From the NCBI GenBank assembly GCA_964588695.1, contig CAZPQK010000004.1, forward strand, positions 62,001 to 126,000: a stretch of DNA of 64,000 nucleotides. Reading direction: 5' to 3'. The notes under the pieces are model-generated. The model was not told the origin of the DNA, ran no database searches, and worked only from the letters and a program-made list of their open reading frames with translations. Source of the DNA: CAZPQK01 sp964588695 (GTDB lineage Bacteria; Krumholzibacteriota; Krumholzibacteriia; WVZY01; JAKEHA01). Below, piece after piece: positions 25,727-34,965 of this stretch (within the stretch, counting starts at the first letter, position 1; each line of letters starts with the position of its first letter). A program made the translations under genes and the position numbers.

Positions 25727-26863
25727 ATGCCCGCTTACCGCGCCCGTCTTGCCGCTTTGGTTGTCGCAGCCGTTTTGTGTCTGACCGCCGGTCTCGCCGA
25801 CGCCAGTACTTGGATAATTCGCGCCGATGGCAGCGGTGACTTTGCAACGATTCAAGCAGGCGTCACCGCCGCTACCGCGGGCGATACGATTCAACTCGAA
25901 CCCGGCACATTCACCGGTGTCGGCAATCGTGAGATCGACACAATGGGTAAGGCGCTGGTTATCATTTCCGCGAGCGGCGCGGAGACTACCATCATCAATT
26001 GCGAAGGCATGGGGCGCGGACTTGTGTTCGCGAATGGAGAAAGTGATGACACCGAACTCATCGGCGTCACTATCACAAACGGAAGTTCGTCGGTCGGCGG
26101 CGCCGTCTACATGGATAACTCGTCGCCCGTCATTCGCAACTGTGTGATCACCGCGTGCAGTTCGAGTTTTGATGGCGGCGCCATCTACATGGAAAACTCC
26201 AGCCCAATTATCAACAACTGCGAGATAACCGGAAACTTTGCCGGCGGCAACGGCGGTGCCATTGCCACCGAAAGCGGCGGAATAGCGACCATTACCGTCA
26301 ACAACATCCACGGCAATACCGCGACGATTAGCGGCGGAGGCGTTTACGCCCGACAAGCGTCACCCGACCTCAACACCAACAAAGTTTGGAACAACGGCGC
26401 CATTAACGGCGGTGGCATTTACCTGGAAAACTCGTTTGCATCTATTCAACGTACTACGGTGGTCGAAAATACAACTGTTAGTTCGTCCGGCGCGGGTTTG
26501 CTTTTGGTCGAGTCGCAACCCACCGTTGCCACCAGTATCATCGCGTTTAATAACGGCGGCGAAGGTATCACCTGCGCTGGGGTTAACTCATTGCTAACGA
26601 TTTCGTGCTCTGTGGTGTTTGGCAACAGCGGCGGAGATACGATTTGCGGAGCGTCGGGTGGAAACAACCAGTTTGTTGATCCGGAGTTCTGCGGTGTTCT
26701 CGGCACCGGTAACTTGCTGCTGCAATCCGACTCACCGGCCTGGTCCGGTAACAACACGTGCGGCCTGATTATGGGCGCCGAAGGCATCGGCTGTTCGACC
26801 GTGTCCACACGCGAAACCAGTGTCGGCGGGCTCAAGGGACTCTTCCGCGGAAAGCGCAAGTAG
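25727..26863 (+). CDS. Secreted right-handed parallel beta-helix protein
   Basis: 378 residues. Signal peptide at about residues 1-27 (VLCLTAGLADA). The mature protein opens with IRADGSGDFATIQAGVTAATAGDTIQL, the usual entry to pectin-lyase-like helices, followed by rungs rich in N and G (GGAVYMDNSSPVIRNC, GGAIYMENSSPIINNC, GGGVYARQASPDL, GGGIYLENSFASI). No catalytic residue set can be assigned. It lacks the NPFNPTT domain and instead ends TSVGGLKGLFRGKRK, a short basic tail similar to the end of the protein at 23848-24372. Likely surface carbohydrate- or polymer-binding. Confidence 0.85.
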   Translation: MPAYRARLAALVVAAVLCLTAGLADASTWIIRADGSGDFATIQAGVTAATAGDTIQLEPGTFTGVGNREIDTMGKALVIISASGAETTIINCEGMGRGLVFANGESDDTELIGVTITNGSSSVGGAVYMDNSSPVIRNCVITACSSSFDGGAIYMENSSPIINNCEITGNFAGGNGGAIATESGGIATITVNNIHGNTATISGGGVYARQASPDLNTNKVWNNGAINGGGIYLENSFASIQRTTVVENTTVSSSGAGLLLVESQPTVATSIIAFNNGGEGITCAGVNSLLTISCSVVFGNSGGDTICGASGGNNQFVDPEFCGVLGTGNLLLQSDSPAWSGNNTCGLIMGAEGIGCSTVSTRETSVGGLKGLFRGKRK

Positions 26864-26960
26864 TCGCGCTCGCGCGGGCACACCACCGCTCCCCCACAAC
26901 CCAACCTCGCAGACTTGTCACCCTTTGTTGACAACCCATCCAAAAAAACAGTGTTGCGCG

Positions 26961-26990
26961 TTGGCCATCAACCCACATGAATGTTAGAAT
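26961..26990 (+). promoter_or_regulatory. Possible promoter of the metallo-beta-lactamase gene
   Basis: TTGGCC (26961-26966) and TAGAAT (26985-26990), 18 bases apart, 57 bases before the ATG at 27048. Both boxes are imperfect. Confidence 0.3.
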
Positions 26991-27047
26991 CGCCCCTGCT
27001 AAGACGCAAGGGACGCAGCTCGCAACTCAACGAAACGGCAAAGCGTC

Positions 27048-27767
27048 ATGAAGACCTGGTCCGCGCTCATAATGGCAATCATCACGTCCACGTCTCCCCT
27101 GCTGGCAACTACTTCAGAAACCGATATCGCCCTTACCATCCGCTTCGTTGGCAATGCTGGCGTTGAACTAAGCGACGGACAGACAACCCTACTGGTCGAC
27201 CTTCCATACGAGCCTGGCTACCTGGGCTATATGAGCTACGACCTTTCGGACATCATGCCACGCGGCCGGACGGTTTGTTTGATTACCCATCGGCATCGCG
27301 ACCATTTTCGTCCGGCCTGGTTCCATGGCAAAGACTGGGAGATTGTCGGCCCCAAAGAAGTGACCGACGAACTGCCCGAAGAGCGAGTGATTGCTCTGGA
27401 AGATACCGTGACCGTCGGCGCGTTCAGCATTGTGCCTAGTCGCACGCCGCACGGCGACACCGAGCACTACTCGCACCTGGTGGTGTGGAACTCCAGCGAA
27501 GGTGGCACGCTGCGTTTTTTCTTTGTCGGCGACACCGAAGATCCCGCGAATCTGTTCAGCCAGAAAGACCTCGACATCGCGTTCGTCACCAGTTGGCTGG
27601 GGTGCGCTGCCAGCCGCGAGGGCGGTTCTATTGACGCCGAACGGGTTGTGCTTTACCACCATTGGCCGCAGCCGGACCGCGACCAGCTATGTATACCCAT
27701 GGAGCGCCCACAACGCGGCGACGTTCTGTTGTCGGTGACTCGCGACGGTGCGGTCAACGGACAATAG
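27048..27767 (+). CDS. Exported metallo-beta-lactamase-fold hydrolase (UlaG-like)
   Basis: 239 residues. Signal peptide about 1-20. After the first beta strands (IRFVGNAGVELSDGQTTLLVD) comes the zinc motif THRHRDHF (HxHxDH), then a histidine in TPHGDTEHYSH and the FVGDTEDP strand with the bridging aspartate. The final C-terminal histidine is in VLYHHWPQP. The family contains UlaG-like lactonases and phosphodiesterases; substrate unknown, periplasmic or secreted. Located 22 bases before ligD but with its own possible promoter. Confidence 0.82.
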   Translation: MKTWSALIMAIITSTSPLLATTSETDIALTIRFVGNAGVELSDGQTTLLVDLPYEPGYLGYMSYDLSDIMPRGRTVCLITHRHRDHFRPAWFHGKDWEIVGPKEVTDELPEERVIALEDTVTVGAFSIVPSRTPHGDTEHYSHLVVWNSSEGGTLRFFFVGDTEDPANLFSQKDLDIAFVTSWLGCAASREGGSIDAERVVLYHHWPQPDRDQLCIPMERPQRGDVLLSVTRDGAVNGQ

Positions 27768-27789
27768 CAAGACGTGTTAAACTTATTCC

Positions 27790-30114
27790 ATGGCCAAAAC
27801 CTCGCAGCGCGTTCAGGTCGGCAAGCGGAAGTTTGAGTTAACCAACCTCAGCAAAGTTCTGTGGCCGGAAGACGGTTTCGTAAAAGCGGAACTGATCGAG
27901 TACTACCTTCGTCTCGCCCCCACGATTCTCGCGCACGTTAAAGGGCGCCCGCTCACGCTCGTGCGTTTTCCCGACGGCATCCACGAAGAGACGTTTTACC
28001 AAAAGAACCGACCCAAGTGGGCGCCGGAATGGATCGAGTCGATTAAGATCGGCGACGAGAAAAAAGTCGAATACATGCTGGCCACCGAGGAAGCGTCGTT
28101 GGTGTGGCTGGCCAACCTGGCGTGCATCGAAATGCATCAGATGCACTCGCGCGCACCCGACTACAACCTTCCCGACTACGTTGTCTTCGACCTCGATCCG
28201 CCCGACGACTACCCGTTTGTAGATGTCGTTGCGCTTGGTCTGAAGCTACGCGAGCACATCGAAGGTTACGGATACCATCCGTTCGTCAAAACCACTGGCC
28301 GCAAGGGGCTCCATATTGTGTTGCCCATCGAGCGCCGTTGGACATTCGACCAGGCGTTCGCTGCTGCCAAAGACATCGCTACGCCATTTGTAAAAGCCAA
28401 CGGTAATGTGGCCACATTGAACATAAAGAAAGAATCGCGTAAGGGTCGCGTTCTGGTTGATATCTATCGCAACCGCAACAGCCAAAGCATCGTTTCCGCG
28501 TACTCGGTGCGAGGCTTGCCGGGCGCGACGGTTTCCGCTCCGGTGACTTGGGAAGCACTCGCCGAACTCGACACGCTTAAAGGGCTCAACATTCACACCG
28601 TCCCCGATCGTGTTCTCGCCGATGGTGACCCCTGGGAAGGGATCGACGCATACGCGGTGGCATTGCACACCGATCGCCCCAAGCGTACGTCGCGACGCAA
28701 GCTTGGCCCCAACGAAAAGCACAAGACGCCCGAGCAACTTGCCAGCTACGAAAAAAAGCGCACGTTCGACAAAACACCCGAACCGACCGGCGGCGCCGAA
28801 CTCGGCACCGGCAACGCATTCGTTGTGCACCGCCACCACGCTTCGCGGCTGCACTACGATCTGCGACTAGAGCAAGACGGCGTTTTGAAGAGTTGGGCGG
28901 TGCCCCGCGGTATGCCACAACGGCCGGGGATTAAGCGCCTGGCGGTTCAGACCGAAGACCATCCAATTGAGTACCTTAATTTCGAAGGCGAAATACCCAA
29001 GGGTGAGTACGGCGGCGGTGATATGTGGGTGTACGCACGCGGTCGTTACGAGATTACCAAAGAGAAAAAGAAGGGTTTCTACTTTCGACTGCAAAGCAAA
29101 GAACTAAGCGCCGAGTTCCGCATGCACGAAACCAGCAACAAACAATGGATGCTGGAGCGCGTTGATAACCCGCAGATAGATTATCTTGCTGACCACATCG
29201 AACCGATGCTGGCGACACTCGAGAAAGAAGTCCCCGCCGACGACCACATTTACGAAGTCAAGTGGGACGGTATTCGCGCGCTCATTGCTTTCGACGACGG
29301 CCAACTAACCATTCGCAGTCGCAACCTACGCGACATCACCGCCAACTTTCCCGAACTGGTGATTCCGGAGACGGCCTTTCGTGGGAGCTGCGGCTTGCTC
29401 GACACCGAGATAGTTGTTCTTGAACCCGACGGCCGACCCAACTTTCGCAAGGTCATTAACCGTCTGCAACAGCGCACCGAAGGCGGTGTTAAACGCAGTC
29501 AGGCCAAGTACCCCGCGGTATGCTACGCCTTCGACTTACTGTATTTGGATGGACGGCCGCTGGTAAACGACGCGCTGGAACGACGCCGCGAGTACTTGCA
29601 AGACTTGATCAAACCGGGAACGCCGTATCGGGTAAGCGAAGCGATTGACGACGGCGCCGGTCTTTTTGCTGCCGCCGAACAATTGGGCGTGGAAGGGATC
29701 ATGGCCAAGAAGCGCGGAAGCACTTACACACCCGGCAGGCGAAGCGCTGCCTGGCTCAAGATCAAGACCCGCCAAACAGCAGAGTGTGTCATTCTGGGGT
29801 ACACTAGAGGAAAGGGAAATCGCGAGGGCACCTTCGGAGCCCTACATCTTGGGCAGGATGACGGCGGTCTACGATATGTGGGTAAGGTCGGAACCGGCTT
29901 TGACGACAAAGCCTTAGAAGACGTCTTGACAGCCTTAGAGAGTATTAAAGAAGCTAAGAGACCCGTGGACGAGAAACCGGTGGACGACGCGAACAGCGTC
30001 TGGTTGGAGCCAAAGTTGCACTGCGAAGTGGAGTACGGCTCGCTCACCAGCAACAAAACGTTGCGCGAACCCGTTTTTGTTCGGCTACGACCGGACCTCG
30101 CCACAGAAGACTAG
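27790..30114 (+). CDS. ligD: Multidomain DNA ligase D for non-homologous end joining
   Basis: 774 residues with the order polymerase/primase (about 1-300), 3'-phosphoesterase (about 335-450; HRHHASRLHYDLRLE carries the metal-binding residues) and ATP-dependent ligase (about 470-774; catalytic K491 in EVKWDG). In Mycobacterium the order is Pol-PE-Lig, as here, while Pseudomonas has PE-Lig-Pol. The polymerase part has FDLDPPDDY and the KTTGRKGLHI motif. LigD fills, trims and seals broken ends brought together by Ku, encoded 48 bases downstream. Confidence 0.96.
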   Translation: MAKTSQRVQVGKRKFELTNLSKVLWPEDGFVKAELIEYYLRLAPTILAHVKGRPLTLVRFPDGIHEETFYQKNRPKWAPEWIESIKIGDEKKVEYMLATEEASLVWLANLACIEMHQMHSRAPDYNLPDYVVFDLDPPDDYPFVDVVALGLKLREHIEGYGYHPFVKTTGRKGLHIVLPIERRWTFDQAFAAAKDIATPFVKANGNVATLNIKKESRKGRVLVDIYRNRNSQSIVSAYSVRGLPGATVSAPVTWEALAELDTLKGLNIHTVPDRVLADGDPWEGIDAYAVALHTDRPKRTSRRKLGPNEKHKTPEQLASYEKKRTFDKTPEPTGGAELGTGNAFVVHRHHASRLHYDLRLEQDGVLKSWAVPRGMPQRPGIKRLAVQTEDHPIEYLNFEGEIPKGEYGGGDMWVYARGRYEITKEKKKGFYFRLQSKELSAEFRMHETSNKQWMLERVDNPQIDYLADHIEPMLATLEKEVPADDHIYEVKWDGIRALIAFDDGQLTIRSRNLRDITANFPELVIPETAFRGSCGLLDTEIVVLEPDGRPNFRKVINRLQQRTEGGVKRSQAKYPAVCYAFDLLYLDGRPLVNDALERRREYLQDLIKPGTPYRVSEAIDDGAGLFAAAEQLGVEGIMAKKRGSTYTPGRRSAAWLKIKTRQTAECVILGYTRGKGNREGTFGALHLGQDDGGLRYVGKVGTGFDDKALEDVLTALESIKEAKRPVDEKPVDDANSVWLEPKLHCEVEYGSLTSNKTLREPVFVRLRPDLATED

Positions 30115-30162
30115 CGCCGCGGCGGCGGCACACGCGCAAACGCGCCAACAAGGAGCAGTACG

Positions 30163-31071
30163 ATGCCAGCCATGCGTTCAATCTGGAAAGGCCACATCCG
30201 TTTTTCTCTGGTCACCATTCCGATTCGGATTTACAACGCGGTCGACACCGCGCAAACCATCCGATTCAACCAGTTGCACGCCGAGTGTAGCGGCCGCGTC
30301 GGATACGAAAAAAAGTGCAAGAAGTGCGGCGAGACCCTCAACAACGAAGAAATCATCAAGGGTTACCAGTACGAACCCGACCAGTACGCGATCTTCGAAA
30401 AAGACGACTTTGAAAAGCTCAAACTAAAGAGCACAAAAGTCATTGAGATTGAAGGTTTCGTCGACGCGTCGGAAGTTGAACCAACGCTTTACGAGTCTCC
30501 CTACTACGCTGGTCCCGACGGCGACGTCGCCGCCAAACCGTACGCGCTTCTCGGCGCCGCACTTAGCAAGAGCGGCAAGGTGGGCGTTGGCAAAGTGGTA
30601 TTGCGCGATCGTGAAGATGTCGTGCTGATTGCTCCGCACGGCGAAGGCATCATGCTTTATCGCTTGCGCTACCCCGGAGAAATCCGAGCAATGGCAGATG
30701 TGCCACTAATCGAAGGTGCGCGAGCCGACAAAGAACAACTGAAGCTAGCGGAGAGCTTGATCTCTTCGATGGAAACTTCGTTGGACAAGCTAACCTTAAC
30801 GAACACGTACAACGAAGCCGTCCAGGAGATGATCCAAGCCAAGATCGACGGTAAAGAAATCGTGGCACTGGAAGAGGAAGAGGCTCCGGTCGTGGATATC
30901 ATGACGGCGCTTAAGGCCAGCATCGATCAGGCCAAGGGAAAGAAGAAGCCGATGGCCAAGGCCACCGGAAAAACCAAGGCCAAAGCCAAATCGAAAACCA
31001 AGACCAAGGCAAAAAGCAAAACCAAGGCGAAAGCAAAGAGCAAGGCCAAGGCCAGGCGCAAAACTGCGTAG
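30163..31071 (+). CDS. ku: Bacterial Ku end-binding protein
   Basis: 302 residues. Starts MPAMRSIWKGHIRFSLVTIPIRIYNA, the bacterial Ku opening; the core (residues about 1-255) has HAEC, CKKCG and the EGFVDASEVEPTLYE stretch. A lysine/alanine/serine/threonine-rich tail covers residues about 262-302, typical of Ku C-termini that bind DNA and recruit LigD. AAGGAG at 30150-30155 precedes ATG 30163. Directly downstream of ligD, in the same operon. The ring-shaped homodimer threads DNA ends. Confidence 0.96.
   Translation: MPAMRSIWKGHIRFSLVTIPIRIYNAVDTAQTIRFNQLHAECSGRVGYEKKCKKCGETLNNEEIIKGYQYEPDQYAIFEKDDFEKLKLKSTKVIEIEGFVDASEVEPTLYESPYYAGPDGDVAAKPYALLGAALSKSGKVGVGKVVLRDREDVVLIAPHGEGIMLYRLRYPGEIRAMADVPLIEGARADKEQLKLAESLISSMETSLDKLTLTNTYNEAVQEMIQAKIDGKEIVALEEEEAPVVDIMTALKASIDQAKGKKKPMAKATGKTKAKAKSKTKTKAKSKTKAKAKSKAKARRKTA
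30943..31068 (+). repeat. Low-complexity lysine-rich repeat in ku
   Basis: Irregular repeats of AAGACCAAGGC, AAGCAAAACC and similar, encoding KTKAKAKSKTK-type units in the Ku tail. It belongs to the gene and shows no spacer structure. Confidence 0.7.
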
Positions 31072-31112
31072 TTTTGCTGGCCACCACAACCAGTCCGGCG
31101 TAGATTCGAGCC

Positions 31113-31754
31113 ATGAGCGACTCCAAGAACATCGACAACGTCATCCCGTTTCCGGGAAGCGCGCAGCCCAAGTTGGGTCTAAAAAAAGCAGTGCGCAAGA
31201 AGGAAGCGGTGATGGAGCGGCTGGGACAACTCAGCATGTTCCCGGGCGACGAACCCGACACGGCTCCACGTCTGGCAGATGTACTGAAGCTTCCAACCAA
31301 CTCCAGCGTGTTTGAAGAAGCACTCGTCATGGACGAGCGCGGGCTCGACGAAGCCGAAGCGATGTATCGCAAGGCTATTGACGAAGACAACTACGTCGCC
31401 GATGCCTATTGCAACCTGGGAATCATCCAGCATCGCCGCGAAGAAACAGCCAAAGCCTTCGACAGCTTCACTCGCTCGCTGGAAGTTGACCCACGCCACT
31501 TTGAGTCGCACTTTAACCTGGGCAACTTGTACTTTGAAACCGGCGACCTGCGCCTGGCCAAGCTTCACTATGACCTGGCGTTAGAAGTCGACGACGAGTT
31601 TGCCAATCTGCACTTTAACCTGGGGCTGTTGTACGCGTTGGAAGAAGACTTTGGCGCTGCTTTGGTACAACTCAAACTTTACCGTGCGCAACACGAAGGC
31701 GACGATGCCGTCGCCGACGATTTAATCGCTCGCCTGGAGCGATTGGACGGATAA
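31113..31754 (+). CDS. TPR-repeat protein
   Basis: 213 residues, no signal peptide. At least three consecutive tetratricopeptide repeats from residue about 75: AEAMYRKAIDEDNYVADAYCNLGIIQHRREETAKAFDSF, then HFESHFNLGNLYFETGDLRLAKLHYDLALE, then FANLHFNLGLLYALEEDFGAALVQL. (Each shown unit is only a guide to repeat phasing.) The N-terminal 70 residues are charged and unassigned. 42 bases after ku, but nothing links it functionally to end joining. Confidence 0.85.
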   Translation: MSDSKNIDNVIPFPGSAQPKLGLKKAVRKKEAVMERLGQLSMFPGDEPDTAPRLADVLKLPTNSSVFEEALVMDERGLDEAEAMYRKAIDEDNYVADAYCNLGIIQHRREETAKAFDSFTRSLEVDPRHFESHFNLGNLYFETGDLRLAKLHYDLALEVDDEFANLHFNLGLLYALEEDFGAALVQLKLYRAQHEGDDAVADDLIARLERLDG

Positions 31755-31781
31755 CCTATCCAGCCAGTTAGGTAGTCGTTC

Positions 31782-32855
31782 GTGTCCACGACCGCTCGAA
31801 TCCTGATTGTCGGCGCTGGTCCTACCGGGCTTACCGCCGCCGTCGAACTTGCCCGTCGCGGCATCGTTCCCGACATCATCGAAAAGCGTGCAAACGCGTC
31901 TAACCTTTCGCGGGCTGTTGGCATTTTGCCGTCGAGCATGGAAGTCTGGAAAGAGTCCGGCGTCGCGGTCGCGATCGACCAGGATGCCATCCCGTTTAAG
32001 CACTTTCGACTGGCACGCAACCGTCGTGTGTTAGCGAGAATCCCGTTGGAACTTCCGCATTCGCCGTACCAGCGGCTATTGGGGTTGGCGCAAGACCGTA
32101 CCGAAGCCCACCTACACGAGGGCCTGGAGCGATTCGGCGGGCAAATTGAGTTTGGTGCAGAACTACAAACGCTGGTGGCAAAACCGTCTCACGTTGTTGT
32201 CACCATCAATGACGAGCAGCGCGAGTATCACTACGTGGTCGGCGCGGACGGCGTGCGGAGTACCGTTCGTCAGCAAGCCGGTATAGAATACCGAGGGTTC
32301 GATCTGCCCGAACGTTGGTCAATAGCCGATGTCGATTGCGCAGACTGGCACGACGCCGACGACTTCCACGTGTACGCGTGCGACAACGGCCGCGTTGTTG
32401 TGGTTGCCCCGCTGGAGATGAACCGCTTTCGAGTTGTATCCAACACCCCCGATGCGCTAGCGACATTGCCGGTCCCGATGGCCGTGACCAACGTCCGGCG
32501 GCGAGATGACTTCACGATATCCGTCCGGCAAGCCGAACGTTACCAGAGCGATCGAGTGTTCCTGGCGGGTGATGCTGCACACTGCCACTCGCCCGTGGGC
32601 GGACGCGGAATGAACTTAGGGGTTAGCGACGCTGGCGATCTGGCGCGACGCCTGGCTGAAGGTGGGTTGGAGGGCTATCACGACTGTCGGCATCCCGTCG
32701 GGCGAAAGACCATCGAGCTCAGCGAGCGGGGACGAAGGGCCATCACCAACCAAAACGGGTGGGTGCGCGCCGCGGTGCTAACCGCGATCGATGTTATCGC
32801 TGCGGTTCCCCCACTGCGTCGCCGCCTGGTCGCCGCGTTAATGGCGTCTGAGTAG
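31782..32855 (+). CDS. FAD-dependent monooxygenase (PHBH/UbiH type)
   Basis: 357 residues from GTG 31782. N-terminal FAD motif ILIVGAGPTGLTAAVELARRG (GxGxxG), DG motif VVGADGVRSTVRQ in the middle, and the second FAD motif VFLAGDAAHCHSPVGGRGMN. These are the three landmarks of group A flavin monooxygenases (p-hydroxybenzoate hydroxylase, UbiH, aromatic hydroxylases). Substrate not predictable from sequence. It follows the TPR gene by 27 bases, and a divergent amino-acid permease gene ends 2 bases beyond it. Confidence 0.88.
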   Translation: MSTTARILIVGAGPTGLTAAVELARRGIVPDIIEKRANASNLSRAVGILPSSMEVWKESGVAVAIDQDAIPFKHFRLARNRRVLARIPLELPHSPYQRLLGLAQDRTEAHLHEGLERFGGQIEFGAELQTLVAKPSHVVVTINDEQREYHYVVGADGVRSTVRQQAGIEYRGFDLPERWSIADVDCADWHDADDFHVYACDNGRVVVVAPLEMNRFRVVSNTPDALATLPVPMAVTNVRRRDDFTISVRQAERYQSDRVFLAGDAAHCHSPVGGRGMNLGVSDAGDLARRLAEGGLEGYHDCRHPVGRKTIELSERGRRAITNQNGWVRAAVLTAIDVIAAVPPLRRRLVAALMASE

Positions 32856-32857
32856 TG

Positions 32858-34126
32858 CTAGGTTTTTTGTGATCTTGCAATCGCGTACCACACTAGCCCG
32901 ATTGCCATCAGCACGGTTCCGATTAGCCAGATCCTTGGTTCAACCCACCAGGCCAGAAACGCGCAGCCACACAAGCCGAAAACCGAAAACACTCGTGGGT
33001 ACAGCCGCGCTTGTGCGGGCAAACGCAGCGCCGCCCAGTTGGTGAATGTGTAGTACACCAAAACCGTGAACGCGCTGAAACTCCACGCGATCCGAATGCT
33101 GCCAATCAGCGTAAGCGCAAGGATGATCGCGCCCACAATCAGGACCGCAACTACGGGCGAACCTTTTGTCGACACTTTCGCGGTGACCGAAGGCATGTCG
33201 CCGCGACGCCCCATCGCCAGCAGCACTCGCGACAATCCCAAAAGCAAGTTCAGGAGCACACCCGCCATCGCGGTAACCGCGCCGATCGCGATTACCTGCG
33301 GCAACCACGACACTCCGAACCCCCGCGCCACGATCTCAAGCGGAGCGCCTTTGCCTTCGGTGGCTTGCAGTAATCCTTCGCCACCGGTAACACCTATCGC
33401 GACGCAAACCACCGCCAGATAAAGAAACGCGGACACAACTAGCGTCGACACTATAGCTTTAGGGATGGTCCGCACAGGATCGTGTACTTCTTCGCCGAGG
33501 GTTGCGACGCGGCCGTATCCGGTGTAGGCCACAAACATCAACGCAGTTGCTTCCAACAACGCACGCCACCCGGGACGTGGGCTACTGGCCACCGCATCCC
33601 AGTTGGCAATGGCGCGGGAGAAACCAAATGTGACAAAACCTATGAGGGCGAGAATCGTTACCGACACAATTACGATATTCACGGCGTTGCTGCGTTTAAC
33701 ACCGCTTGCTACCAGAGCGGTTAGCATCACAACCAACGCACCAGCCAGCCAAACGGGAACCGTAACCGCATCTGCATCCAGCGCATTAAGGACGTAGCCC
33801 GCAAAACCGAGCGCGGCTGTTGCGGCCGACGCACTCTTAGCAAGTAAAAAGCTCCAACCCGCGGTGAAACCGGCGGCGGGATGAATCAACTCATAGCCGT
33901 ACTCGTAGGTACCACCGCTGACCGGAAAGCGTGCGGCGAGCTGTGCGCTGCTAAGCGCGTTGCAAGTAGCCACGAAAGCCGCGACCAGCACAACCACCGG
34001 CGTCCAGACACCAGCCAGTCCAGCAACCAGACCAACACTAACAAAAACCCCGGTTCCCAGAATGGAACCGAGGCCAAGCATTGTCGCACTGCCGACACCA
34101 AGTTCGCGCTGCAGTCGCGGTACCAA
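32858..34126 (-). CDS. APC-superfamily amino-acid permease
   Basis: 422 residues with about twelve membrane segments. The N-terminus LGLGSILGTGVFVSVG is the conserved TM1 region of amino-acid/polyamine/cation permeases (with the helix-breaking GxG). The next gene upstream, encoding a DNA-binding protein, ends 6 bases before this TTG start, so the two are translated from one message and the regulator may act on the transporter. The start codon is TTG at 34126 with only a weak ribosome binding site, consistent with coupling. Substrate unknown. Confidence 0.85.
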   Translation of the reverse strand: MVPRLQRELGVGSATMLGLGSILGTGVFVSVGLVAGLAGVWTPVVVLVAAFVATCNALSSAQLAARFPVSGGTYEYGYELIHPAAGFTAGWSFLLAKSASAATAALGFAGYVLNALDADAVTVPVWLAGALVVMLTALVASGVKRSNAVNIVIVSVTILALIGFVTFGFSRAIANWDAVASSPRPGWRALLEATALMFVAYTGYGRVATLGEEVHDPVRTIPKAIVSTLVVSAFLYLAVVCVAIGVTGGEGLLQATEGKGAPLEIVARGFGVSWLPQVIAIGAVTAMAGVLLNLLLGLSRVLLAMGRRGDMPSVTAKVSTKGSPVVAVLIVGAIILALTLIGSIRIAWSFSAFTVLVYYTFTNWAALRLPAQARLYPRVFSVFGLCGCAFLAWWVEPRIWLIGTVLMAIGLVWYAIARSQKT

Positions 34127-34132
34127 CTCTGT

Positions 34133-34759
34133 CTACTCGCTCCCGAACACTTCAACAACTCCCAACTGCACGCTGTCCAACATTTTGTTGATGCGCTTTA
34201 GCAGACGTGCCTGCGAGCCCGCTGGAATGCGCATGTTGTCCGGGAGTTCCACCGCAGCAGTAACCAGCGAGTCGCGAAACAACATCGACACGCGCAGCGC
34301 AGCCGCCACCGGCATTCCCTTTTCTTCCGCCGCCTGCCCGTAGCGTCGCCCAATTTCGCGCGCGCGCTCTACCAGTCCGTCGTCTTCGTCGGGCGCGGTA
34401 AGAAAGTTCAGTGTCAGTTCCATAAGCTGCTGTCCCATCTCGCGATGCTTACGACGGCTTTCTTCGTCGTGGTTCTGCAGCCACGAATCGTCGCGGCGCG
34501 CCGATAAGGCTTCGCGAGTTCGCTCTAGCGCATGGTCGGCCCAGATCCGCTCCACCGGTCCCAGTTGCCGTCCCGCCTGCCGCGCGGAAACTTGTACCAC
34601 ATCGGATGACGCGAACCGTCGGTGCCCACCGGGCGTAAGCATGTACGGGATCTTCCCATCGTCGGCCCATCGGCGCAGCGTCGTCGGGTGGACGTTTAGC
34701 CGCTTGGAGGCCTCGCTAAGGGTCAACCACTCTACTTTGTCGTGCTTGGGATGGCTCAT
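34133..34759 (-). CDS. MerR/excisionase-like DNA-binding regulator
   Basis: 208 residues. N-terminal winged helix (residues about 10-55): LTLSEASKRLNVHPTTLRRWADDGKIPYMLTPGGHRRF, the hallmark of MerR/BldC-type helix-turn-helix (residue numbers indicative). The remaining 140 residues are helical, with no metal-binding cysteines. They contain AREIGRRYGQAAEEKGMPVAAALRVSMLFRDSLV, which resembles the N-terminal sensory domains of RsbR-like proteins. ATG 34759. Operon partner of the permease downstream. Confidence 0.75.
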   Translation of the reverse strand: MSHPKHDKVEWLTLSEASKRLNVHPTTLRRWADDGKIPYMLTPGGHRRFASSDVVQVSARQAGRQLGPVERIWADHALERTREALSARRDDSWLQNHDEESRRKHREMGQQLMELTLNFLTAPDEDDGLVERAREIGRRYGQAAEEKGMPVAAALRVSMLFRDSLVTAAVELPDNMRIPAGSQARLLKRINKMLDSVQLGVVEVFGSE

Positions 34760-34965
34760 GACACTCCCACGTAAACCCAGTCAAAAGCTAAGATTAGCCT
34801 GGTCGAACCAGCCTGAGGGGAGGCCCGGCCCAGAGAAGCTTCACTCTACGACGCCAGCGTCCGACCTCGCAACCCTCAGGGCCATTAAAACGAATCTCAG
34901 CCATTACTGGCACCATTGTTGATGCGGATCCCCCAAAAGCGACCTAGTGCGCCCGACCGCCTGAC

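Noticed and set aside
30943..31068. CRISPR-like direct repeats
   Set aside because: The repeats are irregular, without spacers, in frame, and encode the lysine-rich Ku tail.
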